64,000 bases of DNA. Origin: Flavobacteriia bacterium. Lineage in GTDB: Bacteria > Bacteroidota > Bacteroidia > Flavobacteriales_D > Crocinitomicaceae. The stretch spans positions 124,001 through 188,000 of the forward strand of contig CANFUT010000001.1 in the NCBI GenBank assembly GCA_947450325.1, read 5' to 3'. The position numbers were made by a program, and so were the translations under genes. Positions 36,922 through 46,407 of the stretch are shown here, one piece after another (position 1 is the stretch's first letter; every line of letters begins with the position of its first letter). The notes under the pieces are model-generated. The model saw nothing but the letters and a program-made list of their open reading frames with translations. It was not told the DNA's origin and did no database searches.

Positions 36922-37054
36922 ACTATAACAAAGGTAAAGCCGAATTATTTGAAATTAATCAATTTTAGCAAAAGTTTTCAGCAATAAAAATTGGATAAAA
37001 ACGATAATCAAATTGATAAATAATGTTAAGTGAGATTTTCTCAGTCGTATTTTA

Positions 37055-37062
37055 TATATTTG
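37055..37062 (+). promoter_or_regulatory. Candidate -7 box for the PASTA gene
   Basis: TATATTTG, a full TAnnTTTG match, ends 22 bases before the ATG at 37085. No TTG lies at the expected distance upstream. Confidence 0.4.
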
Positions 37063-37084
37063 TTGCTCATATTGACTTTCATTC

Positions 37085-37885
37085 ATGGAATTTTTAACGA
37101 AGCTCAAAAATTTTATCTTGTCTAAACATTTTGTTAAACACCTTGGTTTGGTGATTTTAGCATACATTGTTATTGTAGGTGGAACGGTCTTAATGCTAGA
37201 TAGTATAACCAATCATGGGCAAAAAATTGAAGTTCCTTCTCTTTTTGGGAAAAATGTAAAAAACATTAAAGGAATTATCGAAGAAAGTGGATTACAATAT
37301 GAAATTTTGGATTCTATTTACGCTCCAAATAAACCTGAAGGAACTATTTTATCGCAAGATCCGCGACCAACTGATTCAACTGATGTGTTTGTAAAAGAAG
37401 GAAGAATTATCCGCTTGCGTGTATCGAAAAGATCTCGTTTGGTTGAAATGCCAAGTTTGATTGATAAATCGCAACGTTTTGCTGAAAGTGTACTCAAAAA
37501 TCGTGGTTTGAAATATACAATCGTTTTCGAAACTACTAGGGAAGCTGATGGAGCTGTATTGAATCAAAAATACAAAGGATCAGTTATCAAAGAAGGAACT
37601 AGAATTCCAATTGGTTCGACTGTTCAACTTGTAGTTGGTAAAAATCAAGCTGGAGAACCAGTTCAAATTCCTGATTTAGCTTGTTTAACAATAAATGAAG
37701 TTAAAAGTCGTTTAGCTGAATTGTCTTCAATCACTTTGTTTGAATCATATAGTGGTTGTAATAATGCGGAGGATAGTTTGAACGCCAAAGTAATGTCCCA
37801 AACTCCTGAATTTATCGATGGTGTGTTGAGTCCTGCTGGATCTACAATCACCATATTATTGCAAAAAAATGGCTGTACAGATTAG
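37085..37885 (+). CDS. Stand-alone PASTA domain membrane protein
   Basis: A 266-residue protein with a short cytoplasmic N-terminus, one membrane helix (about 17-40) and three PASTA domains outside (about 45-112, 115-188 and 190-262). The domains show the typical VPSLFGKNVKNIKGIIEESGL and LSQDPRPTD pattern. PASTA domains bind muropeptides or peptidoglycan strands in kinases and PBPs, but here neither a kinase nor a transpeptidase domain is attached. Its gene is divergent from ddl, suggesting a role in sensing or organising cell-wall synthesis. The 30-base gap to the T9SS cargo gene allows co-transcription. Confidence 0.88.
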   Translation: MEFLTKLKNFILSKHFVKHLGLVILAYIVIVGGTVLMLDSITNHGQKIEVPSLFGKNVKNIKGIIEESGLQYEILDSIYAPNKPEGTILSQDPRPTDSTDVFVKEGRIIRLRVSKRSRLVEMPSLIDKSQRFAESVLKNRGLKYTIVFETTREADGAVLNQKYKGSVIKEGTRIPIGSTVQLVVGKNQAGEPVQIPDLACLTINEVKSRLAELSSITLFESYSGCNNAEDSLNAKVMSQTPEFIDGVLSPAGSTITILLQKNGCTD

Positions 37886-37915
37886 TTGCGAAGACAAAAA
37901 CAAAAGCTTCAATAA

Positions 37916-40150
37916 ATGAAAATTATAGTCACAATTGCCGCAATCATTGGATTTTTCCAATTTACATTTGCACAGGGAGAAGGAATTTATCCACTTGCTA
38001 GCAATGCAGATATTGTTAAACCAATTCCTATGAAATCAGGTTCTGAGACTTTTGATTCAACTTTCATTTACACTTCAGATACTTTAGAAATTACGCTTAC
38101 CAAATCTATTTTGGATGATTTTTCCAAAGATCATTTTCAAAAATATGTGGCTAATTATGCTGATCCATCGATTACTTTTGACAAAAGATATAAACTGTTG
38201 GACAGAAATACCAATCTTCCGTTGCCATTGAATGCCAAGTATTCAAATATTCCAACTTTCAGAAGAATTGTTTCTCAGGCATCTGGAACAAGTGTAAACG
38301 AACCTCTTCCTTCCGATACAATAAAAATTACCAACTTTTTGGTATATCCGCCAGTTTACGACGAAACAACAGTTTATCCACCTTACATCATTTACGACAC
38401 TTTAGATTTTCCAAATGATCCAGATACAGTTTGGCAAGTTCCACCGTTTTTTGTGCAAGATTCAGCGACACAATTTTTCGCAAATATTCACGATCAAAAT
38501 GCTTATTGGTTAGACAATTATGCCTATCACAATTACCGATTCGCCAAAAATCCTTGGACACTTGGAGTGGTAACTTTCGATGGTTTAGATGAAAATGGAT
38601 ATCCCTACAATTTTGGTTCAAGCGCTGTCGGTTTAGCGGATGTTCTGCATTCAAAACCAATTGATATGTCTACGGTAAACAACTCAAATGAAGTCTATTT
38701 CAGTTTTCTTTATCAAACAGAAGGATTGGGTGATATTCCAGAAGAAACTGATTCGTTGGTTTTAGAATTTTATGCACCAACTGTCAATCAATGGTTTAGA
38801 GCATGGTCAACAATTGGAGCTCCAGTTGAAGATTTCAAAAAAGTACACATTCGAATTCAAGATGCAAAGTATTTCCAAAATGGTTTTCAATTTAGATTCA
38901 AAAGTTACAGTGGCTTATCTGGAAGCTTAGATCATTTTCACATTGATTACGTTCATTTACGAGCGCTTTCTGGTGCACAAGATACATTGTTCAAAGATTT
39001 TGCTTTTGTTTATCCTTTAGGTTCATTTTTGAAAGATTACACTTCAGTTCCTTGGGATCACTACAAAAATAATTTTACAGATAAAATGACTGATTCAGCG
39101 CGAATTTTTGTCAGAAACGGCAGCAATATTCCAGAAAACAGTCAAATTGGGGAAGCTTGGGTACAATATGGCGGTGTGACTGAAGGTTCATTTCCTTTGA
39201 GCACATTGGTGCTGACCAATCAAGATCCTGTTCAAAATTATCAACCTCGCACTTTTTACGAAAGTTTCCATGATTTTTCTGCTGGATATCATTTTGATGA
39301 AACAAAAATAGGTGATTATCAGACTTTTGATTTACACGCAACAGCAACATCTCCTTTTGCTCAAATCACATTAAATGATTCAACTGTTGGTCAGCAAGTG
39401 TTTGCCAATTATTACGCGTATGACGATGGTTCTGCCGAACAAGCTTATGGAACAACTGGAAATCAATCTCGTCTTGCTTATCAATTTACACCATATGAGG
39501 CTGATTCTTTGATTGGTGTCCAAATGCATTTTGTACCAACTGTGCAGGATGTATCTGGCAAACTATTTTTATTGTGTGTTTGGGATGATAACAATGGAAA
39601 ACCGGGAAATGTAATTTATGAAGATGATTTCTTTTTTCCTCGTCAACCGAAATATGAAAATGAGCGAAATAAATTCACCAACTATTATCTAAAAGATACA
39701 GCTAAGTTAGCGATTACGGGAACTTTTTATGTTGGTTGGAGACAATTGGCAGCAGAAAAGTTATGTATCGGTTTTGACAGAAATACCATCAATTCTGATA
39801 AGATTTTCTACAGCGTAGATAATGGTACAACTTGGCCAAATACTTCTTTTGAAGGTTCTGTAATGATTAGACCTATTTTTTCCACTGCGATGGATGCTTC
39901 ATTGGGAATGAAAGAGAATTCAATTGTTAAAACACAATTCGAAGTATATCCAAATCCAGTGAATAATATTTTGCACTTGAATGTCGATAAAACGCAATAC
40001 AAAGGAGCTTTGCTTTTTGACTTACAAGGAAAATTAATGTTTGAAATTGATGCTTCTAGTACAGAAATCAATGTTGATTCTTTGACAATTGGCGTTTATT
40101 TCGTGAAAGACATACAATCTGGTGTTACACGTAAGATAATCAAAAATTAA
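37916..40150 (+). CDS. Secreted protein with T9SS type A sorting domain
   Basis: A 744-residue protein with a signal peptide (about 1-19, ending FTFAQ) and a C-terminal type A sorting domain (about 668-744) starting FEVYPNPVNNILHLNV and ending GVTRKIIKN. The signal is cleaved after transport by the type IX system, and the protein is released or anchored at the surface. Between them are beta-rich domains with repeated aromatic and Asp residues that I cannot assign to an enzyme family. No catalytic motif was recognised, so a structural or adhesive role is the default guess. The gene is followed closely by ribF. Confidence 0.88.
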   Translation: MKIIVTIAAIIGFFQFTFAQGEGIYPLASNADIVKPIPMKSGSETFDSTFIYTSDTLEITLTKSILDDFSKDHFQKYVANYADPSITFDKRYKLLDRNTNLPLPLNAKYSNIPTFRRIVSQASGTSVNEPLPSDTIKITNFLVYPPVYDETTVYPPYIIYDTLDFPNDPDTVWQVPPFFVQDSATQFFANIHDQNAYWLDNYAYHNYRFAKNPWTLGVVTFDGLDENGYPYNFGSSAVGLADVLHSKPIDMSTVNNSNEVYFSFLYQTEGLGDIPEETDSLVLEFYAPTVNQWFRAWSTIGAPVEDFKKVHIRIQDAKYFQNGFQFRFKSYSGLSGSLDHFHIDYVHLRALSGAQDTLFKDFAFVYPLGSFLKDYTSVPWDHYKNNFTDKMTDSARIFVRNGSNIPENSQIGEAWVQYGGVTEGSFPLSTLVLTNQDPVQNYQPRTFYESFHDFSAGYHFDETKIGDYQTFDLHATATSPFAQITLNDSTVGQQVFANYYAYDDGSAEQAYGTTGNQSRLAYQFTPYEADSLIGVQMHFVPTVQDVSGKLFLLCVWDDNNGKPGNVIYEDDFFFPRQPKYENERNKFTNYYLKDTAKLAITGTFYVGWRQLAAEKLCIGFDRNTINSDKIFYSVDNGTTWPNTSFEGSVMIRPIFSTAMDASLGMKENSIVKTQFEVYPNPVNNILHLNVDKTQYKGALLFDLQGKLMFEIDASSTEINVDSLTIGVYFVKDIQSGVTRKIIKN

Positions 40151-40157
40151 TTTTTTC

Positions 40158-41123
40158 GTGAAAGTTTACCAAGATTTTGAAGAAGTTGGAAAAATTCCAA
40201 ATGCTGTATTAACGATTGGAACCTTTGATGGTGTGCATCTTGGACACCAAAAAATCATTGAAAGATTAAAGGAAGAAGCTAGAAAAGTAAACGGAGAAAC
40301 GGTGCTTTTTACTTTCTTTCCACATCCTAGAATGGTTATCAATCCAACCAATCATGGTTTAAAACTTATTCAAACGCAAGCAGAAAAAATTGAAAATTTA
40401 GAGCGTTTGGGACTCGATCACTTAATCATTTTTCCTTTTACTAAAGAATTTTCAAACTTAAGTGCAGACGAATTTGTAGAGGATTACTTAGTAGATAAAT
40501 TACATGTGAAAACCATTGTGGTGGGCTACGATCATCAATTTGGTAAAAACAGAGAAGGAAGTTTAAAACAACTACAAAAACTGTCAGAAACGCTTCCTTT
40601 TGAGGTTATCGAAATTCCTGCGCATGAAGTAGATGAAATCAATGTCAGTTCAACGAAAATAAGACAAGCTATTGAAATCGGTGATGTTCAAACAGCCAAT
40701 AGTTATTTGAATGAACCGTTTGAGATTTCAGGGAAAGTGGTAAAAGGCAATCAAATTGGTAGAACAATCGGTTTTCCTACAGCGAATATCGAAATTGGAG
40801 ATGATTTGAAAATTGTTCCCGCCATTGGCGTCTATGCAGTGGAAGTCATTTTAGAAGACCAAAGAAAATTGCAAGGAATGATGAATATCGGCATTCGACC
40901 GACGGTTACAGATTCTAAAGAAGTCAAAATTGAAGTTTTCATATTTGATTTTTCTGAAGCAATTTATGATCAAAGAATAAAAGTATATTTGTTACAAAGA
41001 ATTCGCGGAGAACATCGCTTTCAATCAGTAGAGGTGTTGCGCGCTCAATTGCAAGAAGATGAAAAAACTGTTCGTTCTATTTATAGCCATCAGCCTTCAA
41101 CCATTCACGCTCAAGGCAAATGA
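40158..41123 (+). CDS. ribF: Bifunctional riboflavin kinase/FAD synthetase
   Basis: A 321-residue protein with an N-terminal FMN adenylyltransferase domain (VLTIGTFDGVHLGHQKII, about 16-33; INVSSTKIRQAIEIGD) and a C-terminal riboflavin kinase domain (GNQIGRTIGFPTANIE and GIRPTV). It makes FMN and then FAD. The start is GTG. The gene extends about 20 codons beyond the usual end of the kinase domain, and its last 65 bases overlap the start of the LRR gene in another frame. Confidence 0.95.
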   Translation: MKVYQDFEEVGKIPNAVLTIGTFDGVHLGHQKIIERLKEEARKVNGETVLFTFFPHPRMVINPTNHGLKLIQTQAEKIENLERLGLDHLIIFPFTKEFSNLSADEFVEDYLVDKLHVKTIVVGYDHQFGKNREGSLKQLQKLSETLPFEVIEIPAHEVDEINVSSTKIRQAIEIGDVQTANSYLNEPFEISGKVVKGNQIGRTIGFPTANIEIGDDLKIVPAIGVYAVEVILEDQRKLQGMMNIGIRPTVTDSKEVKIEVFIFDFSEAIYDQRIKVYLLQRIRGEHRFQSVEVLRAQLQEDEKTVRSIYSHQPSTIHAQGK

Positions 41124-41637
41124 ACCTATCAAGGTTTATTCTTGGGAAGAAGCATTGATTGCGAATCCTGATTCTGTTTTTGCGATTTCATTTGAACGTT
41201 TGAAATTAGATTCATTGCCTCAAGCATTGAGTAAATTTAAATCTATTCAAAAACTAGATTTAAGCAAGAATAAATTGACTCATTTACCTGATTTTATCAA
41301 AGATTTTGAGAATCTCACAGAACTCAATTTAGATAAAAATAAATTCGTTAATTTTCCTTTGCAAATTTGCTCTATGAAAAGTTTGGAAAAACTAATTGTT
41401 AGCAGAAATGAATTTATTAAAATACCTGAATGTATTCAATATTTGACCGAACTTAATTATTTAGATTTATCAGATACACCAGTAGGTTCATTTCCAGAAG
41501 CATTTGTTTTGATGCCTAAATTAACAACTTTGAGTTTGCATGGATTAGCTTATCCTCCGAGTTTTCAATCACGTTGGAAGGAAAGATTACCGTGGATGCG
41601 CATTGAGTTTGATGCACCTTGTCATTGTATGGAATAA
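41059..41637 (+). CDS. Secreted leucine-rich-repeat protein
   Basis: A 192-residue protein with a signal peptide (MKKLFVLFIAISLQPFTLKA) and about five leucine-rich repeats of the LxxLxLxxNxLxxLP type (about 45-165, for example IQKLDLSKNKLTHLPDFI). It ends in a short Cys-containing tail (CHCME). LRR proteins usually bind other proteins; no enzyme domain is visible. The signal peptide is encoded inside the 3' end of ribF, in a different frame (65-base overlap). That region reads as a good signal peptide, which supports the ATG at 41059. It ends one base before the convergent permease gene. Confidence 0.85.
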   Translation: MKKLFVLFIAISLQPFTLKANEPIKVYSWEEALIANPDSVFAISFERLKLDSLPQALSKFKSIQKLDLSKNKLTHLPDFIKDFENLTELNLDKNKFVNFPLQICSMKSLEKLIVSRNEFIKIPECIQYLTELNYLDLSDTPVGSFPEAFVLMPKLTTLSLHGLAYPPSFQSRWKERLPWMRIEFDAPCHCME

Positions 41638-41638
41638 A

Positions 41639-43297
41639 TCAATTAAATCTTATTGCTTTCACAGGTGAAATTCTCGTGATAACATATGAAGGTATTATCA
41701 AAGCCAACAAGCAAACGATAAGCGTTGCCAGATTCAAAACCAAAATAGAAAAAATATTGATATCGATTGGAACTGCGTTTAAATAATATACCTCTGGATT
41801 GAGTTTGATGATGTGAAAATACTTTTGCAACAAACACAAACCAATGCCGATCAAATTTCCCCAAAACATTCCACGTAAAATCAAAAATCCCGCCTGATAC
41901 AAAAATATTTTGCGAATGCTCCAATTTTTTGCACCCAAGGCTTTCATCATTCCAATAAAATTAGTTTTGACTAAAATCATCACTAATAATGCTGAACCCA
42001 TATTGATTACGCCAATGATAATCATCAAAACCAAGATGATATAAACATTGATATCCAAAAACCCCAACCAAACAAAAATATCGCTTTGGCTATCTACAAT
42101 GCTTGTCACACGCAAATCTTCTCCACTTGGCTGTTGAAATTGAATTTGCTTTTTCAAGAATTTGACATCATTTTGAAGTAAATCCCAATCTCTAAGAGTG
42201 AATTCAAAAGCGCCTACATATTTTTGAAAACTGCCTTTTCCATCTACCTTTTGAAATTTGATTTTCTTTGGACCAGCAGAAATTTCAAATTGATAACCTT
42301 TCTCATCGAGATATTTTTTGGCGATTTTATGATCTGCATCTAAATCATAAGGAAAAAGAGAAGCTTTGTCTCCAGAAATGGTCACTTTCAAATAAGCAGT
42401 ATCTGGAACACTCGTCTGTTCGCCATTTCCATCTAAATACATCCAGTAATCTGAAGCAATCAATCTTATTACAGTATCTTTCTTTGGGAAAAATGTAAAT
42501 CCTTTGTAATTTTCATAACCTCTTCCCCAGTCATAGCGATAATTTCCATTTCCGCCGACAATTTCACCTTCTACAATCAAATGACCATTTACCAATGTAT
42601 CAGATACAACAATGGAAGCTTGAATTCCCCAATCATTCAATTTTTGAATTTGACGAATGTCTCCCAAAACCATTTCGCGGTCAAAATCCTCTAAACCAGT
42701 CTCAAAAATCCCGACGATTTTAAACATTTTTTTGATTGGTTTATTCTTCACAAAAAATGTTCTCGCCTCCTCTCCTACTTTGTAATTCAAATCTTTGGCA
42801 ATCTTTTTTGAAATGATAATTTCGTCGGAAATTGTATCCTGGTGTATGTTTGGAACTCGGCCAGAAACCAAATGCTGTTTGAAAAAGAACCAATCGTATC
42901 TTTCATCCACTCCTTTCATCATGATTCCTTGAATCTCTTGCGCCGCATTTCCATCAGCATCAGATTGCAGCAAAGCTGGTTTGTATGCGACAGCTTGAAT
43001 GTGCACTACTTCATTGGACAATTCCAATCTTGGATAAAAACTTTGATCTTTTAAAATTGGATCGCTCTCGAAAATGGATGCTTCACCCGATTTTGTGACT
43101 ACCGCATGTGCTCCAAATCCAATTACTTTGTCTCTCACTTCTTTCTGAAAACCAGTGACTACCGCTAATGTTATCAGATTTACTAACATCGCAAGGCTGA
43201 TACTAATTATAGAAATGCGGACGATAGGTCGGGAAACTTTCTTACCTTCGACCTCATTTTTAAGGATTTTTCTCGCTATGAAATACTCGAATTTCAA
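41639..43297 (-). CDS. LolC/E-like (FtsX-family) ABC permease, enlarged form
   Basis: A membrane protein of about 552 residues with the lipoprotein-sorting permease layout: one N-terminal helix (ISIISISLAMLVNLITLAVV, about 28-47), a large periplasmic domain, then three C-terminal helices. The conserved beginning is [12 protein letters not shown], whose first codon is TTG at 43297; an ATG further upstream would add about 28 unrelated residues. The periplasmic part is clearly larger than usual (family about 400 residues). It would extract lipoproteins or act as a MacB-type transenvelope machine with an ATPase encoded elsewhere. Its 5' end overlaps the divergent namZ start by 20 bases. Confidence 0.82.
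   Translation of the reverse strand: MKFEYFIARKILKNEVEGKKVSRPIVRISIISISLAMLVNLITLAVVTGFQKEVRDKVIGFGAHAVVTKSGEASIFESDPILKDQSFYPRLELSNEVVHIQAVAYKPALLQSDADGNAAQEIQGIMMKGVDERYDWFFFKQHLVSGRVPNIHQDTISDEIIISKKIAKDLNYKVGEEARTFFVKNKPIKKMFKIVGIFETGLEDFDREMVLGDIRQIQKLNDWGIQASIVVSDTLVNGHLIVEGEIVGGNGNYRYDWGRGYENYKGFTFFPKKDTVIRLIASDYWMYLDGNGEQTSVPDTAYLKVTISGDKASLFPYDLDADHKIAKKYLDEKGYQFEISAGPKKIKFQKVDGKGSFQKYVGAFEFTLRDWDLLQNDVKFLKKQIQFQQPSGEDLRVTSIVDSQSDIFVWLGFLDINVYIILVLMIIIGVINMGSALLVMILVKTNFIGMMKALGAKNWSIRKIFLYQAGFLILRGMFWGNLIGIGLCLLQKYFHIIKLNPEVYYLNAVPIDINIFSILVLNLATLIVCLLALIIPSYVITRISPVKAIRFN
43243..43250 (+). promoter_or_regulatory. Near-consensus -7 box for the namZ-like gene
   Basis: TACCTTCG (one mismatch to TAnnTTTG) lies 27 bases before the ATG at 43278, inside the coding region of the divergent permease gene. 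Confidence 0.3.
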
Positions 43298-44588
43298 TGT
43301 ATTTACTAATAAGTCGCTAAAGTACGCAAAGCTTTTGTGCCTTAAAAGTATTTTATTGATTTTGATGTTTTCTTGTAACATAAAAAAGAAATATTACGAA
43401 TTTCAAGAGAAAAAAAACAACGCTGAAAAACATGTTGTTACTGATCCAAATGAGAGCCAAGAACTATTGGTAGAAGAAAAATACAAATCGAATACCCCCA
43501 TTTTAGGAGGTGAAAGAATGAATTTGTATCTCGATTCTTTGAAAGGAAAAAGAGTTGCAATCGTTGGAAATCAAACTTCTACAGTTGGAAATTCACATTT
43601 AGTTGATACATTAATTTCACTTGGAATCACCATCCAAAAAGTATTTTCCCCTGAACACGGATTTAGAGGTGATGCGGATGCCGGCGAAAAAGTGTACAGC
43701 GGAACGGATTTAAAAACTGGTCTTCCGCTTATTTCTCTGTACGGAAACAATAAAAAACCAAAGCCGTCTCAAATGGAAGATGTTGATGTTGTCATTTATG
43801 ACATTCAAGATGTTGGTGTTCGTTTTTACACATACATTTCAACGCTTCATTATGTAATGGAAAGTTGCGCTGAAAATAACAAACCATTGATTGTTTTGGA
43901 TCGCCCAAATCCGAATGGACATTATGTTGATGGGCCCGTAAGAGACAGTTTGCACAAATCATTTATTGGAATGCATCCTGTGCCAATTGTTTACGGAATG
44001 ACAATTGGTGAATATGCCTTGATGGTGAATGATGAATGCTGGTTGTCAGACAGTTTACATTGTCGCTTGAGCATTGTTCCATGCAAGAACTACTCACGTA
44101 AAATGAGGTATTCTATTCCCATTCCACCAAGTCCTAATTTGAGATCTGATGCAGCGATAACTTTGTATCCAAGTTTGTGTTTGTTTGAAGCTACTTCCGT
44201 AAGCATTGGGAGAGGAACAGAAAGACCTTTTGAATATTTTGGACATCCTGAGTTTCCTAAAACAGAATTTACATTTACCCCGATTTCAAGTTTTGGTGCG
44301 AAAAATCCAATGTATGAAAACAAATTGTGTTATGGCTACGATTTAAACGCTTTGACGAAAAAACGGAGTTATGACATCAATTTGAATTGGCTAATTGAAG
44401 CCAAAGCCTTATTAGGTGATAGCAATCAATTTATTGATCAACCTGCATTTTTTGATAGACTTGCAGGAACGGCAGAATTGCGTAAACAAATCAACGAAGG
44501 TTGGACAATCAAAGAAATTCGTGCATCCTGGAAACCCGAAATTCAAGAGTTCAGAAAGATTCGTGCAAAATATCTACTCTACGATTAA
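43278..44588 (+). CDS. namZ: NamZ-like exo-N-acetylmuramidase lipoprotein (DUF1343)
   Basis: A 436-residue DUF1343 protein with a signal sequence ending in a lipobox-like LMFSC (Cys33). Conserved blocks include [44 protein letters not shown] and [10 protein letters not shown]. NamZ of Bacillus and Tannerella is an exo-acting muramidase that releases MurNAc in cell-wall recycling. I use the ATG at 43278; the longer frame from 43155 would run through the divergent gene. The stop codon overlaps the convergent purE stop by 3 bases. Confidence 0.88.
   Translation: MKYSNFNVFTNKSLKYAKLLCLKSILLILMFSCNIKKKYYEFQEKKNNAEKHVVTDPNESQELLVEEKYKSNTPILGGERMNLYLDSLKGKRVAIVGNQTSTVGNSHLVDTLISLGITIQKVFSPEHGFRGDADAGEKVYSGTDLKTGLPLISLYGNNKKPKPSQMEDVDVVIYDIQDVGVRFYTYISTLHYVMESCAENNKPLIVLDRPNPNGHYVDGPVRDSLHKSFIGMHPVPIVYGMTIGEYALMVNDECWLSDSLHCRLSIVPCKNYSRKMRYSIPIPPSPNLRSDAAITLYPSLCLFEATSVSIGRGTERPFEYFGHPEFPKTEFTFTPISSFGAKNPMYENKLCYGYDLNALTKKRSYDINLNWLIEAKALLGDSNQFIDQPAFFDRLAGTAELRKQINEGWTIKEIRASWKPEIQEFRKIRAKYLLYD
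43317..43324 (-). promoter_or_regulatory. Near-consensus -7 box for the permease gene
   Basis: The minus strand reads TACTTTAG (one mismatch to TAnnTTTG) 19 bases before the TTG start at 43297. It lies inside the namZ-like coding region. Confidence 0.3.
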
Positions 44589-45061
44589 CCAAGATTTTTG
44601 CCACTTTCTAGTACCGCTTTCTTCAATTCTTCCATATAATCAGCAAGCCTTTGTAGCAATTTCTCATCTGAAATTGCAATCATTTTAGCAGCTAAAATTC
44701 CAGCATTTTTTGCAGCGTTCAATGCAACTGTAGCAACTGGAATTCCATTCGGCATTTGAAGAATCGACAAAATACTGTCCCAACCATCAATTGAATTGCT
44801 CGATTTAATTGGAACACCAATGACAGGAAGTGGAGTCAACGAAGCTGTCATTCCTGGCAAATGCGCAGCACCACCAGCTCCAGCGATAATCACTTTGATT
44901 CCATTTTTATGCGCATTTTTCGCGTATTCAAACATCAATTCTGGAGTTCTATGTGCAGAAACAACATTGATTTCATAAGCAACACCTAATTCTTTTAGAA
45001 TATTTGCAGCTTCTTGCATAATTGGAAGATCTGATTTGCTTCCCATAATGATTCCTACCAT
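44585..45061 (-). CDS. purE: N5-carboxyaminoimidazole ribonucleotide mutase
   Basis: A 158-residue class I PurE. It has [13 protein letters not shown] at the start, [14 protein letters not shown] and [20 protein letters not shown]. It converts N5-CAIR (made by PurK) to CAIR in purine synthesis. It follows purK after 24 bases on the same strand, forming a purKE operon. Its stop codon overlaps that of the convergent namZ-like gene. Confidence 0.95.
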   Translation of the reverse strand: MVGIIMGSKSDLPIMQEAANILKELGVAYEINVVSAHRTPELMFEYAKNAHKNGIKVIIAGAGGAAHLPGMTASLTPLPVIGVPIKSSNSIDGWDSILSILQMPNGIPVATVALNAAKNAGILAAKMIAISDEKLLQRLADYMEELKKAVLESGKNLG

Positions 45062-45085
45062 AATTTCCTTTTTATAACGTTTTAT

Positions 45086-46231
45086 CTAAGCTTCTACTTT
45101 TATTAAATCTTTGATTTCTCTGCCGATTTTTTTTGCTTCTTCAAGATTTTCAGCTGTGATAGTGACATGTCCCATTTTTCTGAAAGATTTGGTGTTTGCT
45201 TTTCCGTAAATATGCGTTTTCACACCTGGAATTGCCATAGCGGCATCCAAATTTCTATAAATTGCAGCACCTTCAAAACCTTTTTCGCCCAATAAATTAA
45301 TCATCACACCTGGTTGAATAGAGCGTGTTGAACCTAAAGGTAAATTCAAAATACTTCGTATGTGTTGTTCGAATTGAGAAGTCACATTACATTCAATGGT
45401 ATGATGACCGCTATTGTGCGGACGAGGAGCAATTTCATTTACCAACAATTCTCCCGTTTTAGTCAAGAACAATTCAACTGCTAAAATTCCAACCATTTCT
45501 AATGAATTGATAATTTTTACGGCTAATTTTTCAGCGTCTTTTTCAAGTTGATCCGAAATATTGGCTGGAGCAAAAAGAAATTCAACCAAATTGGCTTCTG
45601 GATTAAATTCACATTCCACCACAGGAAAAACAGCTGTTTCACCTTTTTCATTTCTTGAGACAATTACGGAGAGTTCTTTTTCAAAATCAACAAAAGATTC
45701 CAAAACGCTTGGAACGTCAAAGGCAGTTTCTAGATCGGCAGCAGATTTGAGCGCAGTAACACCTTTTCCATCATATCCACCTTTTCGCATTTTTTGCATG
45801 AAAGGAAATTCACCAATATATTTTTCTATTTCAGCCTTATTTTCGACTAAATGAAATGGAGGTGTTGGAATATTATTGGCTACATAAAATTGTTTTTGTA
45901 ATCCTTTGTCTTGAACCATTTTCAAAATGTGTGGCTGCGGAAAAACTTTCTTTCCTTCTAGAACCAGTTTTTCTAATGCTTCGATATTCACATGTTCAAT
46001 TTCAACTGTCAATACATCTTTGTCTTTTCCGAAATTGTAAACGGTATCAAAATCAGTCAATGAACCAACAGTAAACGAATGTGCCAAATCAACACAAGGA
46101 GCTTGCGCATCAGGATCTAAACAATGAACATAAACATCATAATTTACCGCTTCTTGAATCAGCATTCTTCCCAATTGTCCGCCACCTAAAACGCCCAATC
46201 GAAAATCTTTTCCGTACCACTTTTTCTGCAT
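45086..46231 (-). CDS. purK: 5-(Carboxyamino)imidazole ribonucleotide synthase
   Basis: A 381-residue ATP-grasp enzyme with GVLGGGQLGRMLIQEA at the N-terminus, MRKGGYDGKGV as the ATP loop and the C-terminal NEIAPRPHNSGHHTIE signature. It carboxylates AIR using ATP and bicarbonate. The start is the ATG at 46231: a -7 promoter box ends four bases upstream, and the alternative start 18 bases upstream lies within that box. It is the first gene of purKE. Confidence 0.95.
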   Translation of the reverse strand: MQKKWYGKDFRLGVLGGGQLGRMLIQEAVNYDVYVHCLDPDAQAPCVDLAHSFTVGSLTDFDTVYNFGKDKDVLTVEIEHVNIEALEKLVLEGKKVFPQPHILKMVQDKGLQKQFYVANNIPTPPFHLVENKAEIEKYIGEFPFMQKMRKGGYDGKGVTALKSAADLETAFDVPSVLESFVDFEKELSVIVSRNEKGETAVFPVVECEFNPEANLVEFLFAPANISDQLEKDAEKLAVKIINSLEMVGILAVELFLTKTGELLVNEIAPRPHNSGHHTIECNVTSQFEQHIRSILNLPLGSTRSIQPGVMINLLGEKGFEGAAIYRNLDAAMAIPGVKTHIYGKANTKSFRKMGHVTITAENLEEAKKIGREIKDLIKVEA

Positions 46232-46235
46232 GCAA

Positions 46236-46243
46236 CAAAGATA
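46236..46243 (-). promoter_or_regulatory. -7 box four bases before purK, leaderless start likely
   Basis: The minus strand reads TATCTTTG, a full TAnnTTTG match, then four bases, then the ATG at 46231. Transcription would begin at or next to the A of the start codon. No -33 TTG is seen at the usual distance. Confidence 0.55.
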
Positions 46244-46407
46244 ACTCAAAGAAATGAAATCTTCGAAAACGGCAAGCTAGTTTTTAATCTCAATGAAACG
46301 AAAATTAACTGTTACCAAAACGATAAAATCATCTTATAAACAATTACTTGCGGACAATTAAATCCAAAAGTGAAAATTTCAGCCCTTGAATTGTTTTTTT
46401 TTGTACA

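Noticed and set aside
43155-43277. Longer N-terminus for the NamZ-like protein, starting at 43155
   Set aside because: The added 41 residues run antisense through the conserved N-terminus of the divergent permease and precede what is a normal lipoprotein signal starting at 43278.
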